Below are positions 8,696 to 19,373 of a stretch of DNA of 64,000 bases, in pieces (position 1 is the first letter of the stretch; each line of letters begins with the position of its first letter). The notes below the pieces were generated by a model that saw only the letters and a program-made list of their open reading frames with translations, was not told the DNA's origin and ran no database searches. This DNA is from Gammaproteobacteria bacterium Ga0074134 (lineage in GTDB: Bacteria > Pseudomonadota > Gammaproteobacteria > Ga0077554 > Ga007554), in the NCBI GenBank assembly GCA_001464965.1, contig LNEJ01000049.1:1-64000 (forward strand). Direction: 5' to 3'. A program made the position numbers and the translations under genes.

Positions 8696-8746
8696 GTAGG
8701 GTGCGTCGTACGCACCAATGATTGTGGTGCGTACGACGCACCCTAC
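8696..8746. repeat. Large perfect inverted repeat between tpsB and tpsA
   Basis: Two 21-base arms (8696-8716 and 8726-8746) are perfectly complementary around a 9-base spacer, AATGATTGT. The arm begins GTAGGGTGCGTCG. It lies wholly between the tpsB stop and the tpsA start, with no T-tract. It is most like a REP/BIME-type element. In the message it would form a very stable hairpin that could uncouple tpsB from tpsA. Related half-elements occur at 3645-3665 and 19127-19151. Confidence 0.8.
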
Positions 8747-8789
8747 TTGCTACTTGCGGTGGACGCTCTATTTTTCGAGGTATCAGCAC

Positions 8790-11700
8790 ATGAATGCAAA
8801 CTTGTTCCGATTGGTTTTCAGTACACGGCTTGGTGTGATGGTGCCGGTGTGGGAGGGCGCGCGGGCGCGTCGTGCGGGCAAGGGCGGCCAGCGTGGCCGA
8901 GCCGGCAAGCATGCTGCGTTGTTTGCAGGGATGGCGGGTGTTTTGTTGTGCGTATTTCCAGTCCATGCGGAGTTGCCGATGCCGTGTGGCGGTGGTGCCT
9001 GCGGTACGAATCTGATCGGCAACCTGCCGTTTGCGAGCAGTGGCCGCGCCGATTTTTCCAGCGACGGCGTCAGTGCGATTATCAATCAGCTTGACCAAAG
9101 AGTCGTGCTGAACTGGCAAAGTTTCAATATCGGGGCCGGCAATAGTGTTGAATTCAGGCAGCCGGATGCCGGTTCGGCGGCACTGAACCGTATCTGGCAG
9201 GGGTCGCCGAGCGAAATTCTTGGCAACCTGAAAGCCAATGGCCAGCTTTATCTGATCAATCAGAACGGTATTATTTTCGGCAAGGATGCTCAGGTGAATG
9301 CCAGCTCGCTGGTGGCGTCGGCACTGAATATCAGCGACGATGTTTTCAAAAATGGCGGTATTTACGGCGAGTCGTCGGGCGCAAACCCGGTGTTTACCTG
9401 GGAAGATGGCAACGGGGTGGAATATTCCGCCAGTTTCATCCGGGTGGATAATGGCGCGAAAATCGCCTCAGCGTCCGGCGGCGTGGTGATGATACTGGCG
9501 CCCAAGGTGGAAAATCATGGCAACATCTCCGCGCCGGGAGGGCAGGCGGTGCTTGCCGCCGGCGCCAAGGTGTACCTGAGCCTGTTGTCCGATGCCCAGG
9601 TCAATAACCTCCCCGCGGGTTCATCACTGCGTGGCTTTGCCGGGTTGCTGGTGGAAGTTGACCCGCACGCCTCGGGGCTGGGCGGTGAAGTGACCAATAT
9701 TGGCCAGATTGTCGCCGAGCGCGGCAATATTACCTTGGCGGGGCTGGCGGTAAACCAGATGGGGCGGGTTACCGCCACTACGTCGTTGCGGCAAAAGGGT
9801 TCGATCATGCTGCTGGCCGCCGATACCAAGGCGGGCGGTGACAAGACAAAGATTCCTGTCGGGCAGCGCACCGGCACATTGGTGCTGGGCGAGGATAGCG
9901 TAACCGATGTGTTGCCGGAGACGAATGATGCCACGACCAATTTCGACGGGCAGGGATTCAGTCCGTCCACGGTGGATCTGGCGGGCAAGAGTATTGATAT
10001 GAGGGAGAATGCCGCGATTGTCGCGCCGGGTGGAAAAGTCAGTCTTGTTGCCCGGCAAGATCAGCTGATGCCCGTGCCCGGTGAAAGCAAGATTTATATG
10101 GCGTCCGGCAGCCGCATTGATGTATCCGGCACGAAAGATGTCGATGTATCCATGGAGCGCAACTTCATGGAGGTGGAGCTGCGTGGTAATGAGCTGAAGG
10201 ATTCACCTATGCAGCGCGATAGTGCGTTGCGCGGCAAAAAGGTGTGGATTGATATTCGCAAAGGCACACCGCTTGCCGATGTCTCCGGTTATACCAGTCA
10301 GGTGGGAAGAACCGTCGCGGAGCATACCGCGGAAGGGGGTACGGTGTCGCTGGAGTCCGCAGGCGATATTGTGATGCGTGAAAATGCCGTGATCGATGTC
10401 TCCGCGGGTGGGCTGCGTTATCGAGACGGGCAAGGCAAGACGACACAGCTTGTGTCGCAGGGCAGGGTGTATGACATAGGCGATGCACCAGCCGATATCA
10501 TTTATGATGGTTTTGCCAGTTTTACCAAGGAATCAAAAAAATGGGGGATCTCCTCCACCTGGAGTGCCTTTGGTGAAGATGGCGCGTTGAGCCGGTTTGA
10601 GCAGGGCTATTATGAAGGCAAGAATGCCGGGGCGGTGACGTTTCTTGCGCGCGGACTGGCGCTGGATGGCACATTGACGGGCAAGGCAACAGCAGGCGTG
10701 CACCAGCGCGGCAGTGGCGTGCTGCCCTTGGGCGGGCAGTTTACGCTGGGCGATGCCAGCCAGGCCGGAGCATCTACGCCTGATTACATGACTCCTGATG
10801 TGCTCTTTTCGATACAAAAGAACCTGCTGCCTGGCGGTTTTACTTTCGGTGAACTCACGGCGGATGGTTTGCCTGAAAGCTTCAGAAATCGCGTGACACT
10901 CTCTACCGACGTGTTGCAAGCAGGGGGATTCAACCGCATTGGTGTATACAGCAACGGGCGTATCGAGGTGCCTAAAGGCGTGTCGATCAGTCTTGCGCCC
11001 AGCAGTTGGCTCATTGGAAAGGACGAGGAGGGGAAGGATAAGATAGAAACCGCCTCGCTGACCCTAACCGGCAGAAAGCTGGATATCCTGGGTGATATCG
11101 ATGTGCCGGCGGGCAAAATCACGCTGGCAAGCAAGAGTACGTCGGACTCTGCCCAGCTGTTGGAGGCGGAAGATTTTCGCGTCAATGTGGGCACGGACGC
11201 CAGCATTACTGCCCGTGGTTTGTGGGTGAATGATTCACCCTGGGTTACGCCGGTAACGGGCGCGGACCCGTTGCTGATCAACGGCGGATCGATTTCAGTA
11301 AGTGCCTTTTCAGATGTCGCGCTGAGTTCCGGCAGTGTACTGGATGTCTCCGGCGGGGGTTGGGTGAAGCCCAATAACCGGCTGCAGGTAGGCAACGCCG
11401 GTACCCTTAGTTTGGCTAGCGGCTCTTTTATAAAATCTGATCGCTTGGAATCAATGCTCTATCTCGATGGCGAGCTGCACGGCTACGCACTGAGCAGCGG
11501 TAACGCCGTGGGCAAAGGTGGCACGCTTTCGCTCAGCACCTCCAGCGTAAAGATTGGCGGCACGCCTTCCGCTGTCCCCGGTGCATTATTACTTGACCCC
11601 GGCGTGTTTCAATCCGGCGGTTTCAAGGACTACACCATTACCGGCAGAGAGGGTGTTACCGTGAGCCGTGGCACGCAAGTCGCCCCGTTTGCCGAGAGCA

Positions 11701-14700
11701 TGGTACTGGCGCCGGATTTTATGACACGCCACAGCGACGCTGATATTGGTGGCTTCAGCCGACGCCAGGTATTGCTTCCAGAGCAGCGTGTGCCCGGCAC
11801 CATCACCTTTGCCGCCGGAAGTTCCTTGTGGGGAGCTATTACGGTTGAGGAAGGCGCGCAGGTGCGCACCGATCCCGAGGGAACGATTGCGCTCAGTGCA
11901 GGCAGTCAGATCAGCCTTTTTGGTACGCTGGAAGCGCCCGCCGGAAAGATTTTGCTGGATATAAAAGGCTATGCCGTGGACGGGACGTTCGAGCCTAACC
12001 GTTTCGTTTGGCTGGGGGGCAACAGCCGCTTATTGGCACAGGGCTACGCCAGAACCCAGGCCAATAACCAGGGGTTGATTCAGGGCGAGGTTCTGGCTGG
12101 CGGCGAGATTAACGTCAGTGCCGCGCAAACAGGATATCTTGTCGCCGAGGCGGGTTCGGTGATGGATGTTTCAGGTGCCGGTGCCACGCTGGATATTCCT
12201 CAGCAACGCAATGCTGGCGTGAGCTATCGCCGTGACTCAATTGCCGGGGATGCGGGTGTTGTTAATCTTGCCATGCCTAACATATTGCTTGATGGCACAT
12301 TAAAGGGTGCTGCCGCTGGGGAGCATGCGCGCGGTGGTTCACTTGTTCTGTCCGCCCCCGTGATGGTGGTGAAAGAGGATGGCGCGTCGTTGCCGCCGGG
12401 TTTGACGTACGGCCAGGATGTCGCCGCCAAAATGCGTGGGCCTGAGGCAAGCGCCCTTCAGGGGAAGTCTTTCGTTACGGCAAAGTCGGTACGTGATGGC
12501 GGCTTTGATCAGCTCACCTTGAAGAGCTGGAACACCATTGAATTTGATGGCGATGTCAGCCTTGCGCTGCGGCGCAGCATCACGCTCGATGCGCCGGTGA
12601 TTGCGGCGAAGGAAAATGCCAAGGTTGATCTCGCGGCCAGTTATGTGTCTGTGGGCAATAGCTCGAATGTGAAGTCGGCATCATCGGGCGGCGGTGCAAC
12701 GTTAGGCGTCAATGCACGCCTGATTGAGCTGGAAGGCAATGTTGCGCTACAGGGTTTTGGCAATGTTAATTTGGCCAGCACCGGTGATATCCGGCTCAAG
12801 GGCTTGTTGCAGGGTAGCGATTTCCTCGCGCGCACGCTGGAAGGCTCGCTTGTCACCGGCGGCAACCTGACGCTACAGGCTGATCAGATTTATCCCACTA
12901 CCTTGAGCCAATTCCGGCTGGCCGTCGAAAATAACCCAACGGGCAGCGTGACGATTCTCAGTGGAGGCGCACCCAGCCCGGTGTTGTCCGCAGGCGGCAA
13001 ACTGACCGTGAATGCGCCAAACATTGTGCAGCAAGGAGTGCTCAAGGCGCCGCTGGGCGACATCACGCTGGCAGCGGAAGATACGCTGACCTTGGGCGAT
13101 GGCAGTATCACGTCGGTTTCGGCGGAGGGCCAAATTATTCCCTTCGGCAAGACCGATCTGAACGGCAGCGATTATCTCTATCCGCTGGCATCCATCGATC
13201 TTCGCTTGGATGCGCCGCCTGAAAAACGTATCCAGTTGGATGGCAAGGCGATCACGGTTTCAGAAAATGCCGTAGTGGATGTCTCCGGCGGCGGTGATCT
13301 TTACGCCTACGAATTCATTCCGGGGCCGGGTGGATCCAAGGACGTGCTTGATGCGGCGAATGCGGGTAATGCTTTCGCCATCCTACCCGGACGTGCGCCT
13401 GAATTTGCACCCTATGACAGTCATTATTATCAGGGTAACAATGGAATCAAGCCGGGTGATAGTGTTTATCTATCCGGCGTGGAGGGTTTGCCGGCAGGCT
13501 TTTATGCCATGATGCCTGCCCGTTATGCCTTGTTGCCTGGCGCCTTTCTGGTGAAACCGATCTCAGGGTATCAGGATATGACGCCTGGCCAGACCCTTAA
13601 ATTGGCCGATGGCGCAACCATTGTGTCAGGCTACCACGCGGCTGTGGGCCTGGATGGCAATATCCTGCGTGATGCCAGAACATCGGGTTTTGCCGTGCGC
13701 CCTGGCGCATCCGCACGCACCCAATCGGAGTATCTGGATAGCACCGCGAGCGGATTCTTCGCCAACAGTCCGGGCATTCAGCTGCCCGGCGATGCAGGCA
13801 ATCTCGCCATCGCCGCTACCCAGTCCTTAACGCTGAATGGCGTGCTGAAAGGCGGCCATGCCGCTGGGCGTAACGGCTCGGAAGTGGACATTACCGCCGA
13901 CCGGCTGGCCATCGTGGGGACAGGAGCAGACACATCTGGCCTGGAGGGCTTCATGCAGCTTGATGCCGCCAGCCTGAACAAATTCGGTGCGTCCAGCCTG
14001 TTGTTGGGCGGTACCCGCAAGCGCACTGAAAAAGGCATGGAAATCCGCACGGATGCGCGGCAGGTTGTGGTAGCCAACACAGCATCCAGCGCGCTGAGCG
14101 GCCCTGAGATTTTATTGGCCGCCAAGGATGAAGTCAGAGTCAAGGCGGGCAGTGTAGTGGAAGGCAAGGGTGCCGTTTCCGGCAAGCCCCAGGATATTGC
14201 CATCGGGTTCACGATCAGGGATACCGACAAAGACGGTGTTATCGGCAATGCGGATACCAATCGCGGTGATGTGAATCATGATGGTGTGATTGATGGGCAG
14301 GACAATGTGGACGGCAATGGCGCGCTGTTGCGCGTGGCGTCCGGTGAAGCGGTGGCGATAACGCGCGAGAGTGTTGATCGCAGCCACGGTGATCTGGTGG
14401 TGGAGTCCGGTGCGGTGCTGCGGGCAGACAAGTCCATGATACTGGACGCCACGCGTGACAACCGTTCAGAGGGCGAGCTTGCATTGGGTGCAGGGGGCGC
14501 TTTGAGCGTGGGCGCGCAGCGCATCAGCCTGGGTGAGGCGGGCGATGTGCGGGAAGGGTTGGTGTTTTCCAATGCGCAGCTTGCCGCGCTGAATAACCTT
14601 GGCAGCCTGACACTGCGCAGTTATAGCGCGGTGGATATTTATGGCGGGGGCGATTTCGGCAGCAAGGCACTGAAGAATCTTTCTATCGAAGCGGCGGGTT

Positions 14701-17700
14701 TCGGAGGTTATCAAAACGAAGGGCAAACAGCGACGCTGCACGCGGAAACGGTTTCGCTGTCAAACCCGAACAACACGGTCTCTGACGTGGCCGTGGCCTT
14801 GGGCACCGGCAAGCTGAATATCGACGCGCAACGGGTGATGCTGGGCAAGGGCAAAACCGCACAGAGCAGTGACGACACGGAAGCCAGTTTTGTTGACGTC
14901 AAAGGTTTTACCATCAAAGGCTTTGATGGTGGCGTGAAGCTCGCTGCCGCGCAGGAGATCGTCGCCCAGGGACGCGGCAAACTTGATGTCGATGGCGATC
15001 TTGCCCTGGAGTCTTCCCGCATTACGGCGGCGAGCGGCGCCCGGCAGGCAATAACGGCCACTGGCGCAGTGAATATCACCCAGCCCGCCGCCGTGGCGAA
15101 TCTTGAACAAGCCACCGCCTTGGCCGGGCGCCTGGATTTTGTGGGCAAGAGCATCAATCATCAAGGCCGGATCGACCTCCCCACGGGCGTGGTTACCATG
15201 ACGGCCAAGGGCGCGGATGCAACAGACAGCGTTACCCTTGTGGCAGGTTCGCAAATCAATACGCCTGGGTTCGTGAAGCGTTTCGACGACGTTGCCGCGT
15301 ATGCGGCCGGGGGCAGCGTCACGCTGGTCTCGGAGCACGGTGATGTGAATATCAATTCAGGCGCATTAGTGGATGTGTCAGGCACGGCGCAGAGCGATGC
15401 AGGCCGTTTGACGCTCCGTGCAGCGCAAGGGCAGGCGAATATTGAAGGAAGCCTGAAGGGAGCCGCAGGCAGCGCCTCTCGCAATGGCGCGTTCACGCTG
15501 GATGCGGGTAAGATTTCTGATTTTAGCGCGCTGAACAACACCCTGAACGCCGCCGAATTTGGCGAGGCGCGCAACATCCGCGTGCGCAGTGGCGACATTG
15601 CCGTGGCAGAGGGCGACACCATCAAGGCGCACCAGGTCAGCCTCGTCGCGGATGACGGCAGGATAGACGTGAAAGGTACGGTGGATGCCTCTGGTGACAC
15701 CGGCGGAAGAATAGGCTTGTATGCGCAAAAAAACGTAATGCTGCATAAGGGCGGCAGGCTTGATGCCCGCGCCATGGCTGCGGACAAAAAGGGCGGCAGT
15801 GTCACGCTGGCAACCAGCACGGGCGAGATCAACCTGGAATCAGGTGCGAGCATTGATGTTTCCGGCGGGGTCAAAGGCACAGGCGGCACAGTGTTGCTGC
15901 GTGCGCCGCGCATCGACACTGACAATGATCTGAAAGATGATAATGTCGCGGTTAATCGCAAAGCAGGCACGGAGATCGCCATCCCCAGTGCCTCCAGTGT
16001 TGTAATCGAAGGGGTTAAGGTATACAACGCCGCCACCATTGCCGCGACAGGGGCTAATGTGGCCACCGCTGCGGCGGCAAGCAATAAATTGTTCAGCGAT
16101 ACCAGGGGTTTCGCGCAGAACGCCGATGCCATCAAGGCGAGCCTCGGTAAAGGCGGTGATGCTGGCGTTCATGTGCGGGCAGGTGTGGAAATTCGCAGCC
16201 CCGGTGATATGACCCTTGCTGCGGACTGGGATCTTTCCAGATGGCGCTTCAATGGCGAACCTGGTGTACTCACCCTGCGCGCGCAAGGAGACCTGAAGCT
16301 TGATAAATCGATCAGCGATGGCTTTGATGGTGTGGCCGCAAATAAATCGCTGCAAGCAGGAGACTCCTGGTCTTATCGCCTGGTGGCAGGAGCGGATCAA
16401 GGCAGCGCGGATCCCCTGGCCTTGCAGCTTCCGGGAGACGATACGGTGGGTGATGTTGTGCTTGCCGACAAAACCATTGTTCGCACAGGCAACGGGACGA
16501 TAGATGTTGCCGCCGCGCGCGATGTTACCTTGACCAGCGCGGAGTCGGTGATCTACACGGCGGGTGTGCCTGGGGGGCCTTTGGGTGATTTCACTCCTCC
16601 CCACATGGGGTTGGATGCTGCGGCAGTTACTGCTGCGTATCCCACAGCGGGCGGCGATATTCGCATCACCGCGCAAGGCAACATCAAGGCTGCGCCGTCT
16701 CCACAGCTCATCACGGATTGGCTGTTCCGCCAAGGCAGCCTCGATCCCGACGGCACATTGGCATCTGTAAACCGCACTCACAGACAACCCGCCTGGCGGC
16801 CAGTGTTTAGCCAGTTCAAGCAGGGGATAGGCGCGCTGGGTGGCGGCGATATTTTCATTACAGCCGGCGGTGATATTGACAACCTTTCGGCGGTCATCCC
16901 CACCAATGGCAGGCTGGCGGGTGCCAGTGGCTCGATCCCCGATCCATCCAAACTGGTAGTACAGGGTGGCGGCAACCTGAGCGTGACGGCGGGCGGTGAT
17001 ATTCGCAGCGGTATTTTCTATGTCGGCAAGGGCACGGGCGACATCAAGGCCGATGGTGCGCTGGGTTCGGCGCGTTTTGCCAATGCCACGCCTTTATATA
17101 CCTTGCTGGCGCTGGGTGATGGCAGCTATAACGTCACCTCTGGCGGTGAGTTGGCGGTGCAGCATGTGTTTAACCCTACCGTCGTGGCGCAAGCGGATGG
17201 CAATCTGGCTGGAGTTCGCGCTAATAATAAAGAATCTTACTTCTTTACCTATACTGCCGATAGCAAGGTGGCAATGACCTCGCTTTCCGGCGATGTGCGT
17301 CTCATCAGTGATCCGGCGAGTACGCGGATCGTCTTTGGAGGAACGAAGAGCGTCCTTGGAAAAAAGCCCGTGCATGGGTTTGACATCTATCCTGGCACGC
17401 TGTCTGCGTCGGCCCTGCAGGGAGGAATTAGCTTGCATGGTCCTTTGGCGCTGTTTCCGGCACCACAAGGCAACTTGACCTTGCTTGCGGAAAAGTCGAT
17501 CGATCTAAGCAGTAACACAGCGACGATCAACATGTCGGATGTGGCGCATTCACGCCTGCCAAACCCGCTTCAGCCGCAGGGTAAGCCGGACACCGTGGCG
17601 CTGGTTTCAGCGGCTACCCAGGAAGGTCTCGATTATCACGACCCCGCCATCCTGCATCGTAACGACGCAGAGCCGGTACGAATCTATGCGCAAACCGGGA

Positions 17701-19118
17701 GTATCACCGGCCTCAACAATCAGCGATTTGCCGTGCTGCCCAAGCGGGCGCTACTCAGTGCCGGTGTGGATATTGCAGATGTTTCACTCGCCGGGCAAAA
17801 CCTGCGCGATACGGATGTGACCCGCCTTCAGGCCGGGCGCGATATCATCTTCCAGATCAAGCGCAATGATTCGGATGGTAAAATTATTTTTAACGCGGGC
17901 ATCGAAGATCTCCCCATGAGCGGTCCCGGACGGGTGGAGGTGATTGCCGGGCGCGATGTGGATCTGGGCAGTTCCAGTGGTATCGTCACTAAGGGCAATC
18001 TCTACAACCCCTTTCTCCCGGAACAGGGCGCCTCAGTGTTGGTCTACGCGGGTGCGTCCGCTCCGGCGGATTACGCGGCATTCACCGCGCGCTACCTCGA
18101 GCCGCGCGGCGCGGCAACAGGCGGGCGTGACTATATCCCCGAGCTTGCCAGTTACATGCGTGGCCAGAGTGGCGATTTGGGCCTCACTGAGGATGCGGCA
18201 CTCGCTCAATTCAAGGCATTGCCGCAAGAGTCACAGGCCGCGCTCATCAACCGTGTGTTCTTCACCGAACTCAAATCTTCCGGCCGCGCCGCAGCCAATG
18301 AAAAAGGCCCGGAATACCGTAACTACAGCCATGGCAGAGCGCTCATTGCCACCCTGTTTCCATCCGTCGAGGGTTCCGCAGGGCAGCCTGAAGGGGACAT
18401 CAGGCTGTATTTCAGCCAGATCAAAACCGAACAAGGTGGTGATATCGATTTGCTGGCGCCCCATGGCTTGGTCAATGCGGGGCTGGCCACTGCCAAGGGT
18501 ATAGACAAAACAGCCGCAAACCTCGGTATTGTCAGTGTGCGTGGCGGCAATGTAAACGCTTTCGTGCGCGACGATTTTCTGGTCAACCAGTCACGGGTGT
18601 TTACCATGGCGGGTGGCGATATTCTGATCTGGTCCGACAAGGGCGATATCGACGCCGGCAAGGGTTCAAAAACCGCCAGCGCCACACCGCCGCCACGGCT
18701 GAGATTGAACAAAGCGGGTAAACTCTTTTTTGATATCACCGACTCGGTGGCGGGCAGCGGAATCGGTGCGTTGCTCAGCAAAGAAGGTATCAAGCCAGGC
18801 GATGTCGATCTGATAGCGCCCGAAGGTGTGGTGGACGCGGGTGATGCGGGTATCCGCGCCGCCGGCAATCTCACGCTTGCTGCTCTGCGTGTGGTGGGTG
18901 CGGACAACATTAGCGTAGGCGGTATCTCTACCGGCGTACCTGTAAGCGATACCGGCGCATTGGCCGGTACCCTGAGCGGCGTCAGCAACCTCGGTGCCAA
19001 CACCAGCAAAATCGCCGAAAAGGCCACCCAAGATCTCTCGGCGGCAGCTGCCAATCCGGTGAAAACCACCTTCCGGCCTTCCTTCCTGACGGTGGAGGTG
19101 ATCGGATTTGGGGATTGA
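8790..19118 (+). CDS. TpsA: filamentous haemagglutinin-family exoprotein with DUF3739-like C-terminus
   Basis: This 3442-residue protein is the likely TpsB substrate. I start it at ATG 8790 (GAGG upstream), not at the earlier in-frame ATG 8718, which lies inside the inverted repeat. The N-terminus is a long extended signal peptide (about 1-63, ending PVHA). The TPS/haemagglutination domain follows (about 64-330), with LNWQSFNIG, LIGNL and NQNGIIFG. The body is a beta-helix repeat array with many VDVSGG-like units. The last several hundred residues match the DUF3739 type seen in this family. Around residues 1808-1845 there are two DxDxDG-type loops (DTDKDGVIG, GDVNHDGVID) resembling EF-hand/dockerin calcium loops. 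It probably forms a long surface adhesin. Confidence 0.93.
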   Translation: MNANLFRLVFSTRLGVMVPVWEGARARRAGKGGQRGRAGKHAALFAGMAGVLLCVFPVHAELPMPCGGGACGTNLIGNLPFASSGRADFSSDGVSAIINQLDQRVVLNWQSFNIGAGNSVEFRQPDAGSAALNRIWQGSPSEILGNLKANGQLYLINQNGIIFGKDAQVNASSLVASALNISDDVFKNGGIYGESSGANPVFTWEDGNGVEYSASFIRVDNGAKIASASGGVVMILAPKVENHGNISAPGGQAVLAAGAKVYLSLLSDAQVNNLPAGSSLRGFAGLLVEVDPHASGLGGEVTNIGQIVAERGNITLAGLAVNQMGRVTATTSLRQKGSIMLLAADTKAGGDKTKIPVGQRTGTLVLGEDSVTDVLPETNDATTNFDGQGFSPSTVDLAGKSIDMRENAAIVAPGGKVSLVARQDQLMPVPGESKIYMASGSRIDVSGTKDVDVSMERNFMEVELRGNELKDSPMQRDSALRGKKVWIDIRKGTPLADVSGYTSQVGRTVAEHTAEGGTVSLESAGDIVMRENAVIDVSAGGLRYRDGQGKTTQLVSQGRVYDIGDAPADIIYDGFASFTKESKKWGISSTWSAFGEDGALSRFEQGYYEGKNAGAVTFLARGLALDGTLTGKATAGVHQRGSGVLPLGGQFTLGDASQAGASTPDYMTPDVLFSIQKNLLPGGFTFGELTADGLPESFRNRVTLSTDVLQAGGFNRIGVYSNGRIEVPKGVSISLAPSSWLIGKDEEGKDKIETASLTLTGRKLDILGDIDVPAGKITLASKSTSDSAQLLEAEDFRVNVGTDASITARGLWVNDSPWVTPVTGADPLLINGGSISVSAFSDVALSSGSVLDVSGGGWVKPNNRLQVGNAGTLSLASGSFIKSDRLESMLYLDGELHGYALSSGNAVGKGGTLSLSTSSVKIGGTPSAVPGALLLDPGVFQSGGFKDYTITGREGVTVSRGTQVAPFAESMVLAPDFMTRHSDADIGGFSRRQVLLPEQRVPGTITFAAGSSLWGAITVEEGAQVRTDPEGTIALSAGSQISLFGTLEAPAGKILLDIKGYAVDGTFEPNRFVWLGGNSRLLAQGYARTQANNQGLIQGEVLAGGEINVSAAQTGYLVAEAGSVMDVSGAGATLDIPQQRNAGVSYRRDSIAGDAGVVNLAMPNILLDGTLKGAAAGEHARGGSLVLSAPVMVVKEDGASLPPGLTYGQDVAAKMRGPEASALQGKSFVTAKSVRDGGFDQLTLKSWNTIEFDGDVSLALRRSITLDAPVIAAKENAKVDLAASYVSVGNSSNVKSASSGGGATLGVNARLIELEGNVALQGFGNVNLASTGDIRLKGLLQGSDFLARTLEGSLVTGGNLTLQADQIYPTTLSQFRLAVENNPTGSVTILSGGAPSPVLSAGGKLTVNAPNIVQQGVLKAPLGDITLAAEDTLTLGDGSITSVSAEGQIIPFGKTDLNGSDYLYPLASIDLRLDAPPEKRIQLDGKAITVSENAVVDVSGGGDLYAYEFIPGPGGSKDVLDAANAGNAFAILPGRAPEFAPYDSHYYQGNNGIKPGDSVYLSGVEGLPAGFYAMMPARYALLPGAFLVKPISGYQDMTPGQTLKLADGATIVSGYHAAVGLDGNILRDARTSGFAVRPGASARTQSEYLDSTASGFFANSPGIQLPGDAGNLAIAATQSLTLNGVLKGGHAAGRNGSEVDITADRLAIVGTGADTSGLEGFMQLDAASLNKFGASSLLLGGTRKRTEKGMEIRTDARQVVVANTASSALSGPEILLAAKDEVRVKAGSVVEGKGAVSGKPQDIAIGFTIRDTDKDGVIGNADTNRGDVNHDGVIDGQDNVDGNGALLRVASGEAVAITRESVDRSHGDLVVESGAVLRADKSMILDATRDNRSEGELALGAGGALSVGAQRISLGEAGDVREGLVFSNAQLAALNNLGSLTLRSYSAVDIYGGGDFGSKALKNLSIEAAGFGGYQNEGQTATLHAETVSLSNPNNTVSDVAVALGTGKLNIDAQRVMLGKGKTAQSSDDTEASFVDVKGFTIKGFDGGVKLAAAQEIVAQGRGKLDVDGDLALESSRITAASGARQAITATGAVNITQPAAVANLEQATALAGRLDFVGKSINHQGRIDLPTGVVTMTAKGADATDSVTLVAGSQINTPGFVKRFDDVAAYAAGGSVTLVSEHGDVNINSGALVDVSGTAQSDAGRLTLRAAQGQANIEGSLKGAAGSASRNGAFTLDAGKISDFSALNNTLNAAEFGEARNIRVRSGDIAVAEGDTIKAHQVSLVADDGRIDVKGTVDASGDTGGRIGLYAQKNVMLHKGGRLDARAMAADKKGGSVTLATSTGEINLESGASIDVSGGVKGTGGTVLLRAPRIDTDNDLKDDNVAVNRKAGTEIAIPSASSVVIEGVKVYNAATIAATGANVATAAAASNKLFSDTRGFAQNADAIKASLGKGGDAGVHVRAGVEIRSPGDMTLAADWDLSRWRFNGEPGVLTLRAQGDLKLDKSISDGFDGVAANKSLQAGDSWSYRLVAGADQGSADPLALQLPGDDTVGDVVLADKTIVRTGNGTIDVAAARDVTLTSAESVIYTAGVPGGPLGDFTPPHMGLDAAAVTAAYPTAGGDIRITAQGNIKAAPSPQLITDWLFRQGSLDPDGTLASVNRTHRQPAWRPVFSQFKQGIGALGGGDIFITAGGDIDNLSAVIPTNGRLAGASGSIPDPSKLVVQGGGNLSVTAGGDIRSGIFYVGKGTGDIKADGALGSARFANATPLYTLLALGDGSYNVTSGGELAVQHVFNPTVVAQADGNLAGVRANNKESYFFTYTADSKVAMTSLSGDVRLISDPASTRIVFGGTKSVLGKKPVHGFDIYPGTLSASALQGGISLHGPLALFPAPQGNLTLLAEKSIDLSSNTATINMSDVAHSRLPNPLQPQGKPDTVALVSAATQEGLDYHDPAILHRNDAEPVRIYAQTGSITGLNNQRFAVLPKRALLSAGVDIADVSLAGQNLRDTDVTRLQAGRDIIFQIKRNDSDGKIIFNAGIEDLPMSGPGRVEVIAGRDVDLGSSSGIVTKGNLYNPFLPEQGASVLVYAGASAPADYAAFTARYLEPRGAATGGRDYIPELASYMRGQSGDLGLTEDAALAQFKALPQESQAALINRVFFTELKSSGRAAANEKGPEYRNYSHGRALIATLFPSVEGSAGQPEGDIRLYFSQIKTEQGGDIDLLAPHGLVNAGLATAKGIDKTAANLGIVSVRGGNVNAFVRDDFLVNQSRVFTMAGGDILIWSDKGDIDAGKGSKTASATPPPRLRLNKAGKLFFDITDSVAGSGIGALLSKEGIKPGDVDLIAPEGVVDAGDAGIRAAGNLTLAALRVVGADNISVGGISTGVPVSDTGALAGTLSGVSNLGANTSKIAEKATQDLSAAAANPVKTTFRPSFLTVEVIGFGD

Positions 19119-19126
19119 TTATGAAT

Positions 19127-19151
19127 GTAGGGTGTGCGTCCCACGCACCCT
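19127..19151. repeat. Imperfect REP-like hairpin after tpsA
   Basis: GTAGGGTGTGCGT faces ACGCACCCT with one bulged T, starting 8 bases after the tpsA stop. It shares the GTAGGGTG...GCGT core with the large repeat before tpsA. A degenerate segment with GGTTGGATTAAGCGCAG follows at about 19195-19212, another common REP-type core. No T-tract follows. Confidence 0.5.
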
Positions 19152-19373
19152 TGTACGATTCTATAATCGCAAACAATCCAGCAACCCATAGTAAAGGTTG
19201 GATTAAGCGCAGTGAAAACCCGTGTTGCGTACTTCATTTAATAAAACCATTTGCTATTAACAATTCTGCAACATTCGGCAGGTAAAGTACCCCTTTCTCA
19301 GGCATACCCACCCCGTTGAGGTGGGCCATGGGCGACGTCCTTCGATCAACCGGATTCACGAATAAATAATGTC

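Noticed and set aside
15161..16787. Long minus-strand frames opposite tpsA
   Set aside because: They are antisense to the repeat region of TpsA. They are low-complexity mirrors of the Gly/Ala/Val-rich repeats, not separate genes.
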